A stretch of 64,000 nt of DNA, taken from positions 216,001 to 280,000 of the forward strand of contig CALSFV010000060.1 of NCBI GenBank assembly GCA_943737045.1. Direction: 5' to 3'. Made by a program: the position numbers and the translations under genes. The notes beneath the pieces are model-generated. The model did no database searches. It saw nothing but the letters and a program-made list of their open reading frames with translations, and was not told where the DNA came from. Below are positions 35,113-44,857 of this stretch, in pieces. Position 1 is the first letter of the stretch. Each line of letters starts with the position of its first letter. The stretch comes from Parapristionchus giblindavisi. Its lineage: Eukaryota > Nematoda > Chromadorea > Rhabditida > Diplogasteridae.

Positions 35113-35447
35113 AGGTGGACTCCCGCGAATATTTTCGTGAACAAACTGTGCAGACAGAAGCATAGCAAAAGTTATTCTACATACCGTACACTATTTATTT
35201 TCTGGTGATTCAGCATATTGATCGCTAGAAACATGAATGAACCATCAGGCCCCGTGCAGGGAAAGGCGCGCTTTTTGAAAATAGGAAAGTTCGGCAGGAT
35301 TCGAACCCGCGATCATGCGCTTTCTAGTCAGAAGTTTTACCACTAGTAAGGGAACGATAAGTAGTCTCCCTATCTTCTTGCATATCACTACACCCTTGTA
35401 TAAGCGAGATGTAGGAAATTTACATGATCATTCGCGGGTCTCCACCT
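35113..35447. mobile_element. TTAA-flanked MITE with internal tRNA-like sequence
   Basis: Terminal inverted repeats AGGTGGACTCCCGCGAAT and ATTCGCGGGTCTCCACCT have TTAA on each side (35109-35112 and 35448-35451). TTAA targeting is typical of piggyBac-type transposases. Inside, on the minus strand, is a tRNA-like block at about 35290-35346 with B-box GGGTTCGAATCC and an A-box-like TAGTGGTAAAACT. A relative with a TTAA duplication sits at 55781-56051. Confidence 0.75.
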
Positions 35448-35681
35448 TTAAAACGACAAACCGCTATATGTTTGCTTTCTCAGAATTTCGTCAGGGTGGA
35501 ATGTCTAAAGTTCAATCTGTGTTAAATATCTAAAGAAATACCGCCCTAACGAGAAGAATTCTAAAAAAGGTTGAATCAGATTAAAGATTGTCTGACATTG
35601 TCCGACTACACACCGGCTGAGGAGTGTGGAGCCTTCTGATAAACCGATAAAGACCGGCCAAGGCAATGACATCTTCATTTT

Positions 35682-35747
35682 CAACCGGGCATCGAACCAG
35701 CGTGGTTGAGAGAGCTGGTCTGGCATACTACCACTACACTATGGTTG
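35682..35747 (-). pseudogene. tRNA-like sequence, degenerate
   Basis: The minus strand reads CAACCATAGTGTAGTGGTAG at the 5' end and GGTTCGATGCCCGGTTG at the 3' end. The outer five bases pair (CAACC/GGTTG), and A- and B-box words are present. The T stem pairs poorly and no convincing anticodon arm forms in 66 nt, so it is called a tRNA pseudogene or SINE head. Confidence 0.4.
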
Positions 35748-35868
35748 TCAAGATAGGTACGACTCGTCGCTTGCTCTTACTGTTCTTTTCTCTTCCTTAC
35801 GCATTTCTTTGTTGCGAGAATCTATATTTTTCACTGGTACGAAGCCAAAATAGAAGTTTATTAAAATA

Positions 35869-37228
35869 ATGACAGATCGTCAATCATCATTGTCAAAGTT
35901 GTTCTCTTTTCATAAAAATGAGAGAAGAGAAGAACAGATCATACCCGTAATGCTGTTGACCGTAATGTTGACTAATGACGGGACCGCCGTGACCATGGGT
36001 GTTTGGCCTACCTGTATTATCGAGAATATTTCCTCTAATTTGCAAAACAATCAAGAATCAATCAATATATGAGTGCGCTTGCGAAAGAATCGACCATATC
36101 CAGTGGGGGTCCGGCACAGTAAAAAAATCAAAATTTGGGTATCGGGGTTCTCGAGGGTGCTGATGACGATGGACATGTTCATTTTGCACCTAGAGCCACC
36201 GTTGAGGCCAGACGACGTCGCGTTGAAATCTCGTTTTTCTACTTGAAAAGTCGTTTCTCTTCACCCGATGGTGCTAAAATTACAAAACTATGCCCCAAGG
36301 TGCAGAATTTCATGGCGATCACGCCTGTCCAATTCATTTTTTACCAAAAATTTTTATAATTTTCATAAGTGGAATTTCTCTCAACGGCAAAAGTGTGTAA
36401 TGCAACCTACACAGATCGGACCGGACTGGCTTCAGTATCACATGGAAAAAATTTCAGCCAATTTGTGCCCGCGACTTTCGAGAAAATCAACTTTCAGTGT
36501 AGGCATTTTGCAGTTGAAATGGAGGCAAGAGGCGAGAGAGTGTGGTGGTGTGAGAGAGCAGAGAGGCAGGTGAGGCGAGCCGCATAGAAAGGAAGGGGGT
36601 GTGAGGTTGCATTACACACTTTTGCCGTTGAGAGAAATTCCACTTATGAAAATTATAAAAATTTTTGGTAAAAAATGAATTGGACAGGCGTGATCGCCAT
36701 GAAATTCTGCACCTTGGGGCATAGTTTTGTAATTTTAGCACCATCGGGTGAAGAGAAACGACTTTTCAAGTAGAAAAACGAGATTTCAACGCGACGTCGT
36801 CTGGCCTCAACGGTGGCTCTAGGTGCAAAATGAACATGTCCATCGTCATCAGCACCCTCGAGAACCCCGATACCCAAATTTTGATTTTTTGACTGTGCCG
36901 GCACTTAGTCGATTCTATCGCAAGCGCACTCATATTGATGTAAGTTAGCGTTAAAATACAAATTTACCGATGAAATTTATTTTATTTTGTTTCTGACCTA
37001 TTGGACGAACAACGTTATCTTTTCGTGGATCATTGGAATATTCTAATCAAGATTCAAATTCGGAAGTGGAATGGAGCTAATTTTCCTCACAATCAGAGGC
37101 AATCACAATCAGAAAGTATAGTACTTGGGGATAAGAAGATACATCTGTTCCCTCTGCATATTCGAACTATTGTCACATCAATCTCTCCTCAAGTGTTTAG
37201 TAATTCTATAAAGGTTGCAATCCAGTAA
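35869..37228 (+). pseudogene. Two-exon gene interrupted by a foldback element
   Basis: An open frame from ATG 35869 (MTDRQSSLSKLFSFHKNERR, later GVWPTCIIENISSNLQNN) runs into the foldback element at 36071 and stops at once (ATA TGA). Joining the flanks across the element and one 4-bp duplication restores QESINID followed by a strong donor GTAAGTT at 36939. A possible next exon after an AG at about 37053 runs to a stop at 37228 (IQIRKWNGANFPHNQ, ending VAIQ). The simplest reading is a coding exon split a few bases from its 5' splice site. I do not recognise the protein. The frames are short, so the gene call is tentative. Confidence 0.4.
36071..36931. mobile_element. 861-bp foldback element, GAG..CG family
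   Basis: Arms of about 330 bp (36071-36405 and 36605-36931) are nearly perfect inverted repeats. The ends read GAGTGCGCTTGCGAAAGAATCG and its near mirror. ATAT flanks each side as a possible 4-bp TSD, although flanking sequence extends the palindrome and makes this uncertain. The loop is GAGAGA-rich. Open frames in the arms mirror each other and are not genes. Ends resemble those of the element at 45542-46463. Confidence 0.8.
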
Positions 37229-37273
37229 TTGCACCTATATGTATAGTCGCTACTTCTTGTTTTAATAAGTATT

Positions 37274-39994
37274 TTAATTGTTTATGAAAAAAATCTCTCT
37301 TGTCTCTTTTCTCCAAGATGCGATAAATATATTATTATTAATATTATATGCGGAAAGGATATCATTGTTAATCAGGAAAAAAAACAAAAATAAACCTTTT
37401 TCGCCTCCGTGTCCGCGGTCACCATTTCCTCTTCCTCTTCCTTTATTTCCATTGTCTGCGTCTTTGCTTCCTCCATCTTTCCTACCTCCATTGGGCTTGC
37501 CTCCCTGTGGCCTTCCTCTTCCTCCGACTCCCTTTTCTCCTCCTCCTCTTGGTCCTCCTCTCTCACCGCCACCACTTCCTCCTCCCCCTCGTGCGCCTCC
37601 TCCTCTCTCTCCTCCCCCTCTTCGTCCTCCACCTCCTCCCCTCCCTCCGTCTCCTCCCCTACCTCCTCCCTCTCTTCCTCCTCCTCCTCCTCCTCCTCCT
37701 CCTCTTCCCCCTCCTCCCCTACCTCCTCCCCCTCTTCCTCCTCCTCCCCTTCCTCCCTCTCCTCCCCTTCCCCCTCCCCCTCTTCCTCCTCCCCCACTTC
37801 CTCCTCCTCCCTTTCGCGGAACACGCTTTAGAATCGACTCTTCTTGACCATCAACATGTCCTTCTGTCACTTGACCATTAATTGGTTGTGATTCTAATTC
37901 CTCAGTCGAACTCCGCTCTTCAACTTTCACTCCTGGAGCTTGAGTTTCTGGTCGTGATACTGATTCTGAACTCGGTACTGACTCCAGCGTTGATAGTGCA
38001 GATGCTTCCATTGGCGCCATCGTTTCTGGCTGGTATCCTGAAACGGATATCAAAATATCATAATATATTATTGTTCGCACTATGTTAAAATGTTTAATTG
38101 ATATGTCATTGGCGATCCAGCGTACCCTAGTTGACCTATTTCAAGTTGAAAATTCAGTAAAACAGGCTTGATTCATACCATGTACGAAAGAATATCAAAT
38201 TAAAAGGGGGGGTGACATTTCAGCAACCGCATTTCGGCAACCGACATTTCAGCAACCGACATTTCGGCAACCGACATTTCGGCAACGGGGCATAACTCGG
38301 TTCATAGGGGTCATAGAAACTTGGGATGGGTATCATTGTGATCACCATCAGTAACACTACCGTAACCTACCGTAACCCAGTTCGGTGGGTCAGATCAAGT
38401 TCGGTAGGTCAGATCGGGGCATAACTCGGTTCGTAGAGGTCATAGAAACACGAGCTGGGTATCAATGTGATCAGCATCAGCAACACTACCGTAATCTACC
38501 GTAACCCAGTTCGGCGGGTCAGATCAAGTTCGGTGGGACAGATTTCACAAAAATTGACGGAACAGCCACTACTTGTGCGAAATCGTTATCAGCAATTGCA
38601 AACTACAGTAATCTACCGTAACCCGGTTCGGTGGGTCAGATCAAGTTCCGTGTGTCAGATTTAACTAAAAATTGTCGGAATGGCCGCTATGTGTGCGTTA
38701 TCATTATGAGCTATTGCAAACTACTGTAATCTACCGTAACCCGGTTCGGTGGGTCAGATCAAGTTCGGTGGGTCAGATTTCACTTCTAACTGCCGGAATG
38801 GCCACTAATTGTGCGAAATCATTATGAGCTATCGCAAACTACCGTAACCAGGTTCGGTGGGTCAGATCAAGTTCGGTGGGTCAGATCTCAGTATAAATTG
38901 TCCAAAAGATCACTATGTGCGGGGAATAATTATGAGTTATTGTAAACTACCGTATTCCACCGTAATCCGGTTCGGTGGGTCAGATCAAGTGCGATGTGTC
39001 ATATTTCACTAAAAAGGGTCCAAATGGTAGTTTACGATAACTCATAATCATACCACGCGCATAGTAATCATTTGGACATTTTTTAGTGAAATCTGACCCA
39101 TCGCACTTAATCTGACCCACCGAACTGGGGTACGGTAGTTTGCACTAGCTCATAATGATATCGCTCACTTAGTGGCCATTCCAACAATTTTTAGTTGAAT
39201 ATGACCCACCGAACTTGATCTGACCCACCGAACCGGGTTACGGTAGATTACTGTAGTTTGCAATACGCCATAATGATTTCGCACAAGTAGTGGCCATTCC
39301 GACAGTTGGAAGTGAAATCTGACCCACCGAACTTGATCTGACCCACCGAACCGGGTTACGGTAGATTACGGTCGTTTGCAATAGCTCATAATGATAGCAC
39401 ACACGTAGTGGCCATTCTGACAATTTTTAGTTAAATCTGACACACGGAACTTGATCTGACCCACCGAACCGGGTTACGGTAGATTACTGTAGTTTGCAAT
39501 TGCTGATAATGATTTCGCACAAGTAGTGGCTGTTCCGTCAATTTTTGTGAAATCTGACCCACCGAACTTGATCTGACCCGCCGAACTGGGTTACGGTAGA
39601 TTACGGTAGTGTTGCTGATGCTGATCACATTGATACCCATCTCGTGTTTCTATGACCCCTACGAACCGAGTTATGCCCCGATCTGACCCACCGAACTTGA
39701 TCTGACCCACCGAACTGGGTTACGGTAGACTACGGTAGTGTTACTGATGGTGATCACAATGATACCCATCCCAAGTTTCTATGACCCCTATGAACCGAGT
39801 TATGCCCCGTTGCCGAAATGTCGGTTGCTGAAATGCGGTTGCTGAAATGTCGGTTGCCGAAATGTCGGTTGCTGAAATGTCACCCCCCCAATTAAAAAAG
39901 AATATCAATTGTTATATTGACAAAAAAGCTCACCTTTATCAGCTGCGCCGTTACAAATCAATAAAATAAGAAGAAAAAACGATCGTAGAATCAT
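37274..39994 (-). CDS. Secreted glycine-rich (RGG-type) protein
   Basis: Exon 1 (39934-39994) encodes a signal peptide, MILRSFFLLILLICNGAADK. Exon 2 begins at 38037 in matching phase (G|GATACC). It encodes an acidic Ser/Glu segment (YQPETMAPMEAS, VKVEERSSTEELES), then KRVPRKGGGGSGGGGRG. About 130 residues of GGGGRGG-type repeats follow, then a charged tail KGRGRGNGDRGHGGEKG. The frame continues to a stop at 37274, but an internal donor near 37398 (AAAG|GTTTAT) is equally possible, so the C-terminus is uncertain. Such proteins occur as cuticle, matrix or antimicrobial factors; nothing here decides between them. The 1.9 kb intron houses the palindrome at 38206-39889. Confidence 0.6.
37415..37825 (-). 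repeat. GGN/CCTCCT coding repeat
   Basis: Strong (CCTCCT)n-like triplet periodicity gives Gly-rich protein in the chosen minus frame and long Pro, Ser, Leu or Glu runs in the others. The secretion signal and splice phase support the Gly frame. The other long frames are shadows. Confidence 0.8.
38206..39889. mobile_element. 1.7-kb palindrome with inner satellite arrays and 8-bp TSD
   Basis: Ends are a run of seven G, then TGACATTTCAGCAACCG, mirrored at the right. An 8-bp duplication AATTAAAA flanks it (38198-38205 and 39890-39897). Each arm carries four to five copies of a tandem unit of about 120 bp containing CTACCGTAACCCGGTTCGG and GGGTCAGATCAAGTTCGG, and the arms meet near 39030. There is no ORF of substance. 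The terminal CATTTCGGCAACCGA is itself tandemly repeated. The 8-bp TSD recalls hAT, but the G-run ends are unusual. It sits in the single known intron of the Gly-rich gene. Confidence 0.8.
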
Positions 39995-40689
39995 CTCTAA
40001 CTTGAGAAGCGACACGTTTTTACAGAGACAAAGTGTGGTTTGATAGTTTCTCTCGAATTTCTTCCTCTTATTCCTCTTACGATCACTTCTTTGATCTAAT
40101 GATCGCGGTTGATTAGGCAAATGCGTGTCTCTCTACTCGTCTATTGCGATTTGAGCGAACGCATGGCCAATTGATTGGGCTGATTGGGTGCGCAGCAAGG
40201 GTTTATGATGTCAGTCACATGATGGACTATTCTAGAGCTAGAGCTAGAGCTAGAGCTAGAGCCCGAAATACGTTTTGCACACTAAATATCCCCCGGCAAT
40301 CATTGGTCTCTAACCGTCCAAGGCCGCAATATATGGAAGTGACATGTCCGACGCTAACGGTAGCAGAAAATCGGACATCCAAGTCTCCGAGTAATTTAGG
40401 ATGCACCCAAATTCAGCAGGCTGTTTTCATTTACCATCGCAAGCGAATGGAGAATTTCCACATCAATAGATGAGATAACACAGCTAAAACAGCTTATAAA
40501 GTTTAACTGTAAAATGTAAAATTTTATATAAGATATAATATAATCATATTTTTTTTTATTTTATATATTTTTTTCATTCTCGTTTGCGTCAGTCATCTTT
40601 AGCGGTCGCCCGTTCATTTTGCTCTGAGCATCAAGAATCCCTGCCAAGCCGGATTGGGTCACCATGGCAGTGAGACCCAATCATAGGAG

Positions 40690-40830
40690 GCCAACTTCTT
40701 CGGTCATCTCCAAACTGCCTGCCGATCTTCTCGTATTTGTGAAATCGAAGACGCGCATATGAAGATCAACGTCGGTGTTCTGGGACTGTCGGAAGTAAGA
40801 AGAGCTTTTCCCCATGCACATCAGAGTCCT
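40690..40830 (+). mobile_element. RTE-type retrotransposon, endonuclease fragment
   Basis: The plus frame SSRICEIEDAHMKINVGVLG followed by LSEVRRAFP matches the start of the apurinic-type endonuclease domain of RTE elements (pattern ICELE-AL--IK-DV-GLSEVRR). The match ends abruptly at about 40800. No reverse transcriptase follows, so it is a small relic. Confidence 0.55.
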
Positions 40831-41384
40831 ACTCTTGATAAATGTGTTTTAATCGTAAATCGTAAATAATATAATTCCCTGAAGATTTTAAAGATTAAAG
40901 ATTGACAAATGATAGTCTTATAGGAATAAGCGAGGAGGTTCTGGCGTGAGACATCTAACCTTGCTGAATGTAGCGGGCACTGCGTTTTCCTAGAATGTCC
41001 TCTATGTTAATGAGGCTCATAACACTTTTTTTTTAAATTTAAAACAATTTATCTTCCAAAAAATCTTAGATATACCAATTATATGTGTTTGCAAAATCCG
41101 AAGGAAAATTATTGCTCCGAATAGCAACTATCTGGTTATATAAATATAGTGAAACGTATTCCAATTGCCTCAATTCTCGGTAGAATCAAGATTGAAAATC
41201 ATAGCTCGTTTGACGATTATCATTTACAAAATTTACAAAATAAACATGTTCACTATATCTTGTTGCTAAAAAATACTTAAAATGTAGCAATGGGCAATCA
41301 ATAAACGAGGATATAAAGGGGGTAATGAACACTACTAAAAGGTAAAGGTACAAACTGTTATTCAAGGCTCATGAACTCCTGCGG

Positions 41385-41525
41385 GAGATCACTATTAATT
41401 CAATAGAGATTCAGTCCGGAGGGCCTAATCTCTTCTTCGGACCTACTTCGATCTAATCACTACCCAATCTGCTTTCGTTCTTATGTGTTTGAGGCGGTAT
41501 CACGACCGGGAATCGGATCCAGGAG
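41385..41525. repeat. Dispersed repeat shared with 54718-54860
   Basis: ATTCAGTCCGGAGGGCCTAA and TCTCTTCTTCGGACCTACT, then GACCGGGAATCG and CAGGAGAGATG, occur in the same order at both places with a diverged middle. The GAGGCGG and GACCGGGAATCG block is tRNA-like in feel, but no A/B-box pair is clear. Confidence 0.65.
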
Positions 41526-42082
41526 AGATGCCTATGAGCACTAATAATAATAATAATTCATTTATCGTTTCTTGGACAAAAGAAAATAACGATATTCTAT
41601 GTAATATATATGTATTGATTTAAAAAGTAAGAACGAAGAAAAATACTGTAATAACTAGATCACAGCTTTGATTCTGTTACAGAAAAGTGTGGGATTAGGG
41701 GAATTTACAAAATATGAATCAAGATACTGTACTACCCAAAAATAACATCTCAAATCATAACCTGAAAATATATGATTTTCGATCTCACTGGACTAAAATA
41801 ACTAAAGATCTATAATCACATCTTCTCTTCATGACTATCAAGTGTTTCTACCATCCGAAGACCCAGAAGATGGGAAAAGAGAAAGAGGAAAGACATGAGA
41901 GAGTACGCAAAACGAGAGAGTTAGACAACGAGAGGGTATTCACTAATTGGCAAGGCGCTCATTACCCCATCCAAAGCCCACTCGAGATTTACTTTGGCTA
42001 TATAAACACATAAAAATATCAACTTAAACACATTTATTCTATGTTTATCTTCCAACTACTGATCGTATTAGATTAAAGAGCA

Positions 42083-44413
42083 ATGCCTCCTCGATGGTTG
42101 TCCAAGATCAAGCTGGATACGATGGGTAAGTGAAATATTTTATTGGCATTTGGAATTGTCCTCTACTTGATATATGAAGTGTCTTCTTCACATATTCTTT
42201 GTCGCTACTAGATTTCATCAATTATGTCACGCCGGTCACGTACCATTTGAGTGAAAATCTCAGAGACAGGTCAAAATTTTATTAAAAAAACGTTGAGAGG
42301 TGTCCTTCGAAAGACTTCAAATATTTACGAGGTTTCACTGAAATTGTAAATAAATTATTTAAGTTGGTATTTTTTTCTAATGAAGCAATGGTTTGAATTA
42401 AATCGCGCTCTGGACCATGTAGGTAGAAACTTTTTAAAAAAACTGACAACTGCCGCCGTACCAAATCAGTCGAAAATCCCCTTATAATTCGTTACTTTTT
42501 TAGTCCAAAAACAGCCAAAATCTGAGAGGGTAAGGGGAAGAAAACGAGAGAGCAAAGGAAGGTGAAGAGAGAACAGAGAAAAACGACCGATCACAAAAAG
42601 TAGCCGGGTAGGAATGTACAACTTTTTTCCAGTGTCTGCGCACTCTCAATTTTGCATACACTCTACTCCCTTTTCTAACCTCCACTCTAAATTGGACTGC
42701 CATAGAAAAAATACACTTTCTAAATTTGGACCTATCATTTTCATTCGTAGTTTGGAGTTTAATTTGCCATTCTCCGGCTTATGTTCCGGCTGCCACCTCT
42801 ACCAAGGCTTCGGACATTTTACTTTGTTTCTTTGCGTTTTTTCTTTGTTGTTGCAATATTTTTGGCAATATTTCTGCATGAATCGAAGATAAGCAACGTG
42901 TTCCATCGTTATCTTGCTATTCGGAGATAGTTTTGCTCGATTTAGCTGACATAGCTCCCAAAACTCATTTGTCATAATCCATGTTTGTCGATCGATAAAT
43001 GCGCTTTCCTTCATATATCGCATTAAATATAATAGTTTTTAGGTGTTTTTACTTTGCACTTGGTGTATCGTCAGCATCCGGACTGCTGCAACTTTGCAAA
43101 TGGTTCGTTACTATACTTTTCTTTATTGGATTGTATCTGAGGCATGGATAAGGTCAGTTGTGCCAGCTAATGAGTTATTGTAACACTTATTGATCCATAT
43201 TTGATATTTCATTGAGTTAATCTTTGACAAACATTCAAGAAAGAGGACATATCAGTGTGATTGCAGTTCGTAAAAAAAGATGTAGGTTGTAGTTGAGTTC
43301 ATATTAGTTTGCCATATAGTTCATATTTAGTTCATATTAGTTTTCATATTAGTTTGAGTTCATATTAGTTCATATTAGTTCATATTAGTTTCATATTAGT
43401 TTTTTTTCATATTACTTCACCTTGCGACTCCCCTTGGATTACTGTAGGTAGTATTATGCTCATTTTTTTATTTATGTAATATATTCACGTAATTAATCTT
43501 CAATATATTCAAAACAAATGAACACAACATATAAATCGTCGTCGATGATGGTCTTCATGCATTAAACTAAATCCTATATAATATGAATCTACGATGAACG
43601 TCCGTGCAAACCTTTGATCATCCTATCTATCTCTCATTCTCTGTTTCTCTATCTCTTTCTATTTCTCTTTCTCTTCCTCCTAAGCAGGTACAGGTACCGA
43701 TCGATTGACTTCGTGGGCAATGCTACGCCTTAATGTTCTGCATAAAGGTTGATATCTAATTTTAATGTCAATATTCTAATCAATTTACTTTCAGATATAT
43801 CAGATATGTATCGTATTTAGAAGATGGAAATCGTTAATGTATGGATGAATAAGCAAAGGTACTATAAAATGTTCATCTTTGATCCACTAACTCAACTCAT
43901 TTCAGGCTATTACCGTTCTATTCGAGGCGTCGTTTTCATACAATAAGGATTCACGGAGAACAATGGTTGGTTATTAAATCTAATATTGCTATTATTACAA
44001 CAAAAAAACTGCATTAAATACAGTGTTATATATGGTATATTTCAGAAATAGAAATGTATTTTAATAAAATTTGAATTGCAGATCATGCATTAACTCTGAT
44101 GGTCTACAAAGGGGGAGACAATGAATGTGGATGATGGCATTGGTTAGTTTTTTGTTCCTTTTTCAATCTGCAATAATTTGTTGTTCCTTGGATATTTTGA
44201 GACGAATTAGCTGTGAAATTTGTTTGTTTAAGGAAAGTTTTTGAAACATTCCTTTAAACCACTGATACTTTCATAATTTCATTTCACTCTCCATAATTGT
44301 TTACGTTTTCAGAGAGTTCACCTACAACGGTAGATGCGCTGCAAGAACGACACGTGTACATAGATGAAGAGATGAAGATTGATTATGAAAGATATCAAGA
44401 TAACCATTTCTAG
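42083..44413 (+). CDS. Uncharacterised multi-exon gene with a membrane-like segment
   Basis: Well-supported exons are 42083-42125 (MPPRWLSKIKLDTM), 42212-42269 (DFINYVTPVTYHLSENLRDR) and 43043-43102 (CFYFALGVSSASGLLQLCK). The terminal exon starting at about 44313 ends at 44413 (SSPTTVDALQERHVYIDEEM, ending YERYQDNHF). Exons between 43690 and 44150 are present but ambiguous; candidates start after AG at 43697 and 43905, and no single chain satisfied all phases. The third exon is hydrophobic enough to be a membrane span. AATAAA at 44706 probably ends the transcript. I do not recognise the family. It lies only about 440 nt upstream of the Ulp-like gene in the same orientation, so an operon is possible. 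Confidence 0.45.
43300..43415. repeat. TTCATATTAGT short tandem repeat
   Basis: Eight or so copies of TTCATATTAGTT with slips in T number lie in an intron of the 42-kb gene. Confidence 0.85.
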
Positions 44414-44705
44414 ATGGTGTAGAGCATTCCCATGTTACAACTCAATACCCCATTCTTCACATTTTTCGTTTCGAATTATTCGCATAGCTTATTACATGTT
44501 TTAGCCATTCAAGTTTGTCTATTTATTGATTTCATTCACCATTTATCCGATTTGTTACATTTTCTGTTAACACTCCCTCGCTCCTAATTTTTGTTTGTGT
44601 TTATCATTCCCCCTTTATAGTCATCTCTTAGTGTATTGGCACGTTCGTTGATTTTTCGCCCGTACCCTACTGGTTTGATTCAATCTCGCTGATTTGTCTT
44701 ATGCA

Positions 44706-44711
44706 AATAAA
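44706..44711 (+). terminator. Poly(A) signal AATAAA
   Basis: A canonical AATAAA lies 293 nt after the stop codon at 44413 and about 150 nt before the next gene's first exon. Confidence 0.5.
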
Positions 44712-44857
44712 GTATCATTCTTTAAAAAAAGTACCTATACACAAAAAAGGCCCTTCAGAAAAGTCCAAAAAATGATTTGGTACGGCGGCTGATTGTGAAT
44801 CAAAAGTGAACATAATATAATAATACTAAAAAAGATATTTAAATCATTAAATTTCAG

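Larger units (their letters stand above)
40145..42082. other. Intergenic between Gly-rich gene and 42-kb gene
   Basis: This stretch contains an (AGAGCT)n run at 40229-40262, the RTE endonuclease relic, and a dispersed repeat at 41385-41525. Otherwise it is AT-rich sequence with no exon I can support. Promoters for the divergent genes on either side must lie here. Confidence 0.4.

Noticed and set aside
36135..36904. Matching open frames on opposite strands (about 74-101 codons)
   Set aside because: They are mirror images in the two arms of the foldback element. The same applies to frames at 59177-59578 versus 60744-61091 and at 45849-46236.
37278..37881. Long open frames on the plus strand (Pro-, Ser- or Leu-rich) and a second minus frame rich in Glu
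   Set aside because: They are reading-frame shadows of the triplet repeat that encodes the Gly-rich protein; only the Gly frame joins a signal-peptide exon in phase.
38340..39760. Regularly spaced repeats suggesting a CRISPR-like array
   Set aside because: The units of about 120 bp are contiguous satellite copies that invert at about 39030 inside a transposon-like palindrome with a TSD. There are no unique spacers, and the window is eukaryotic.
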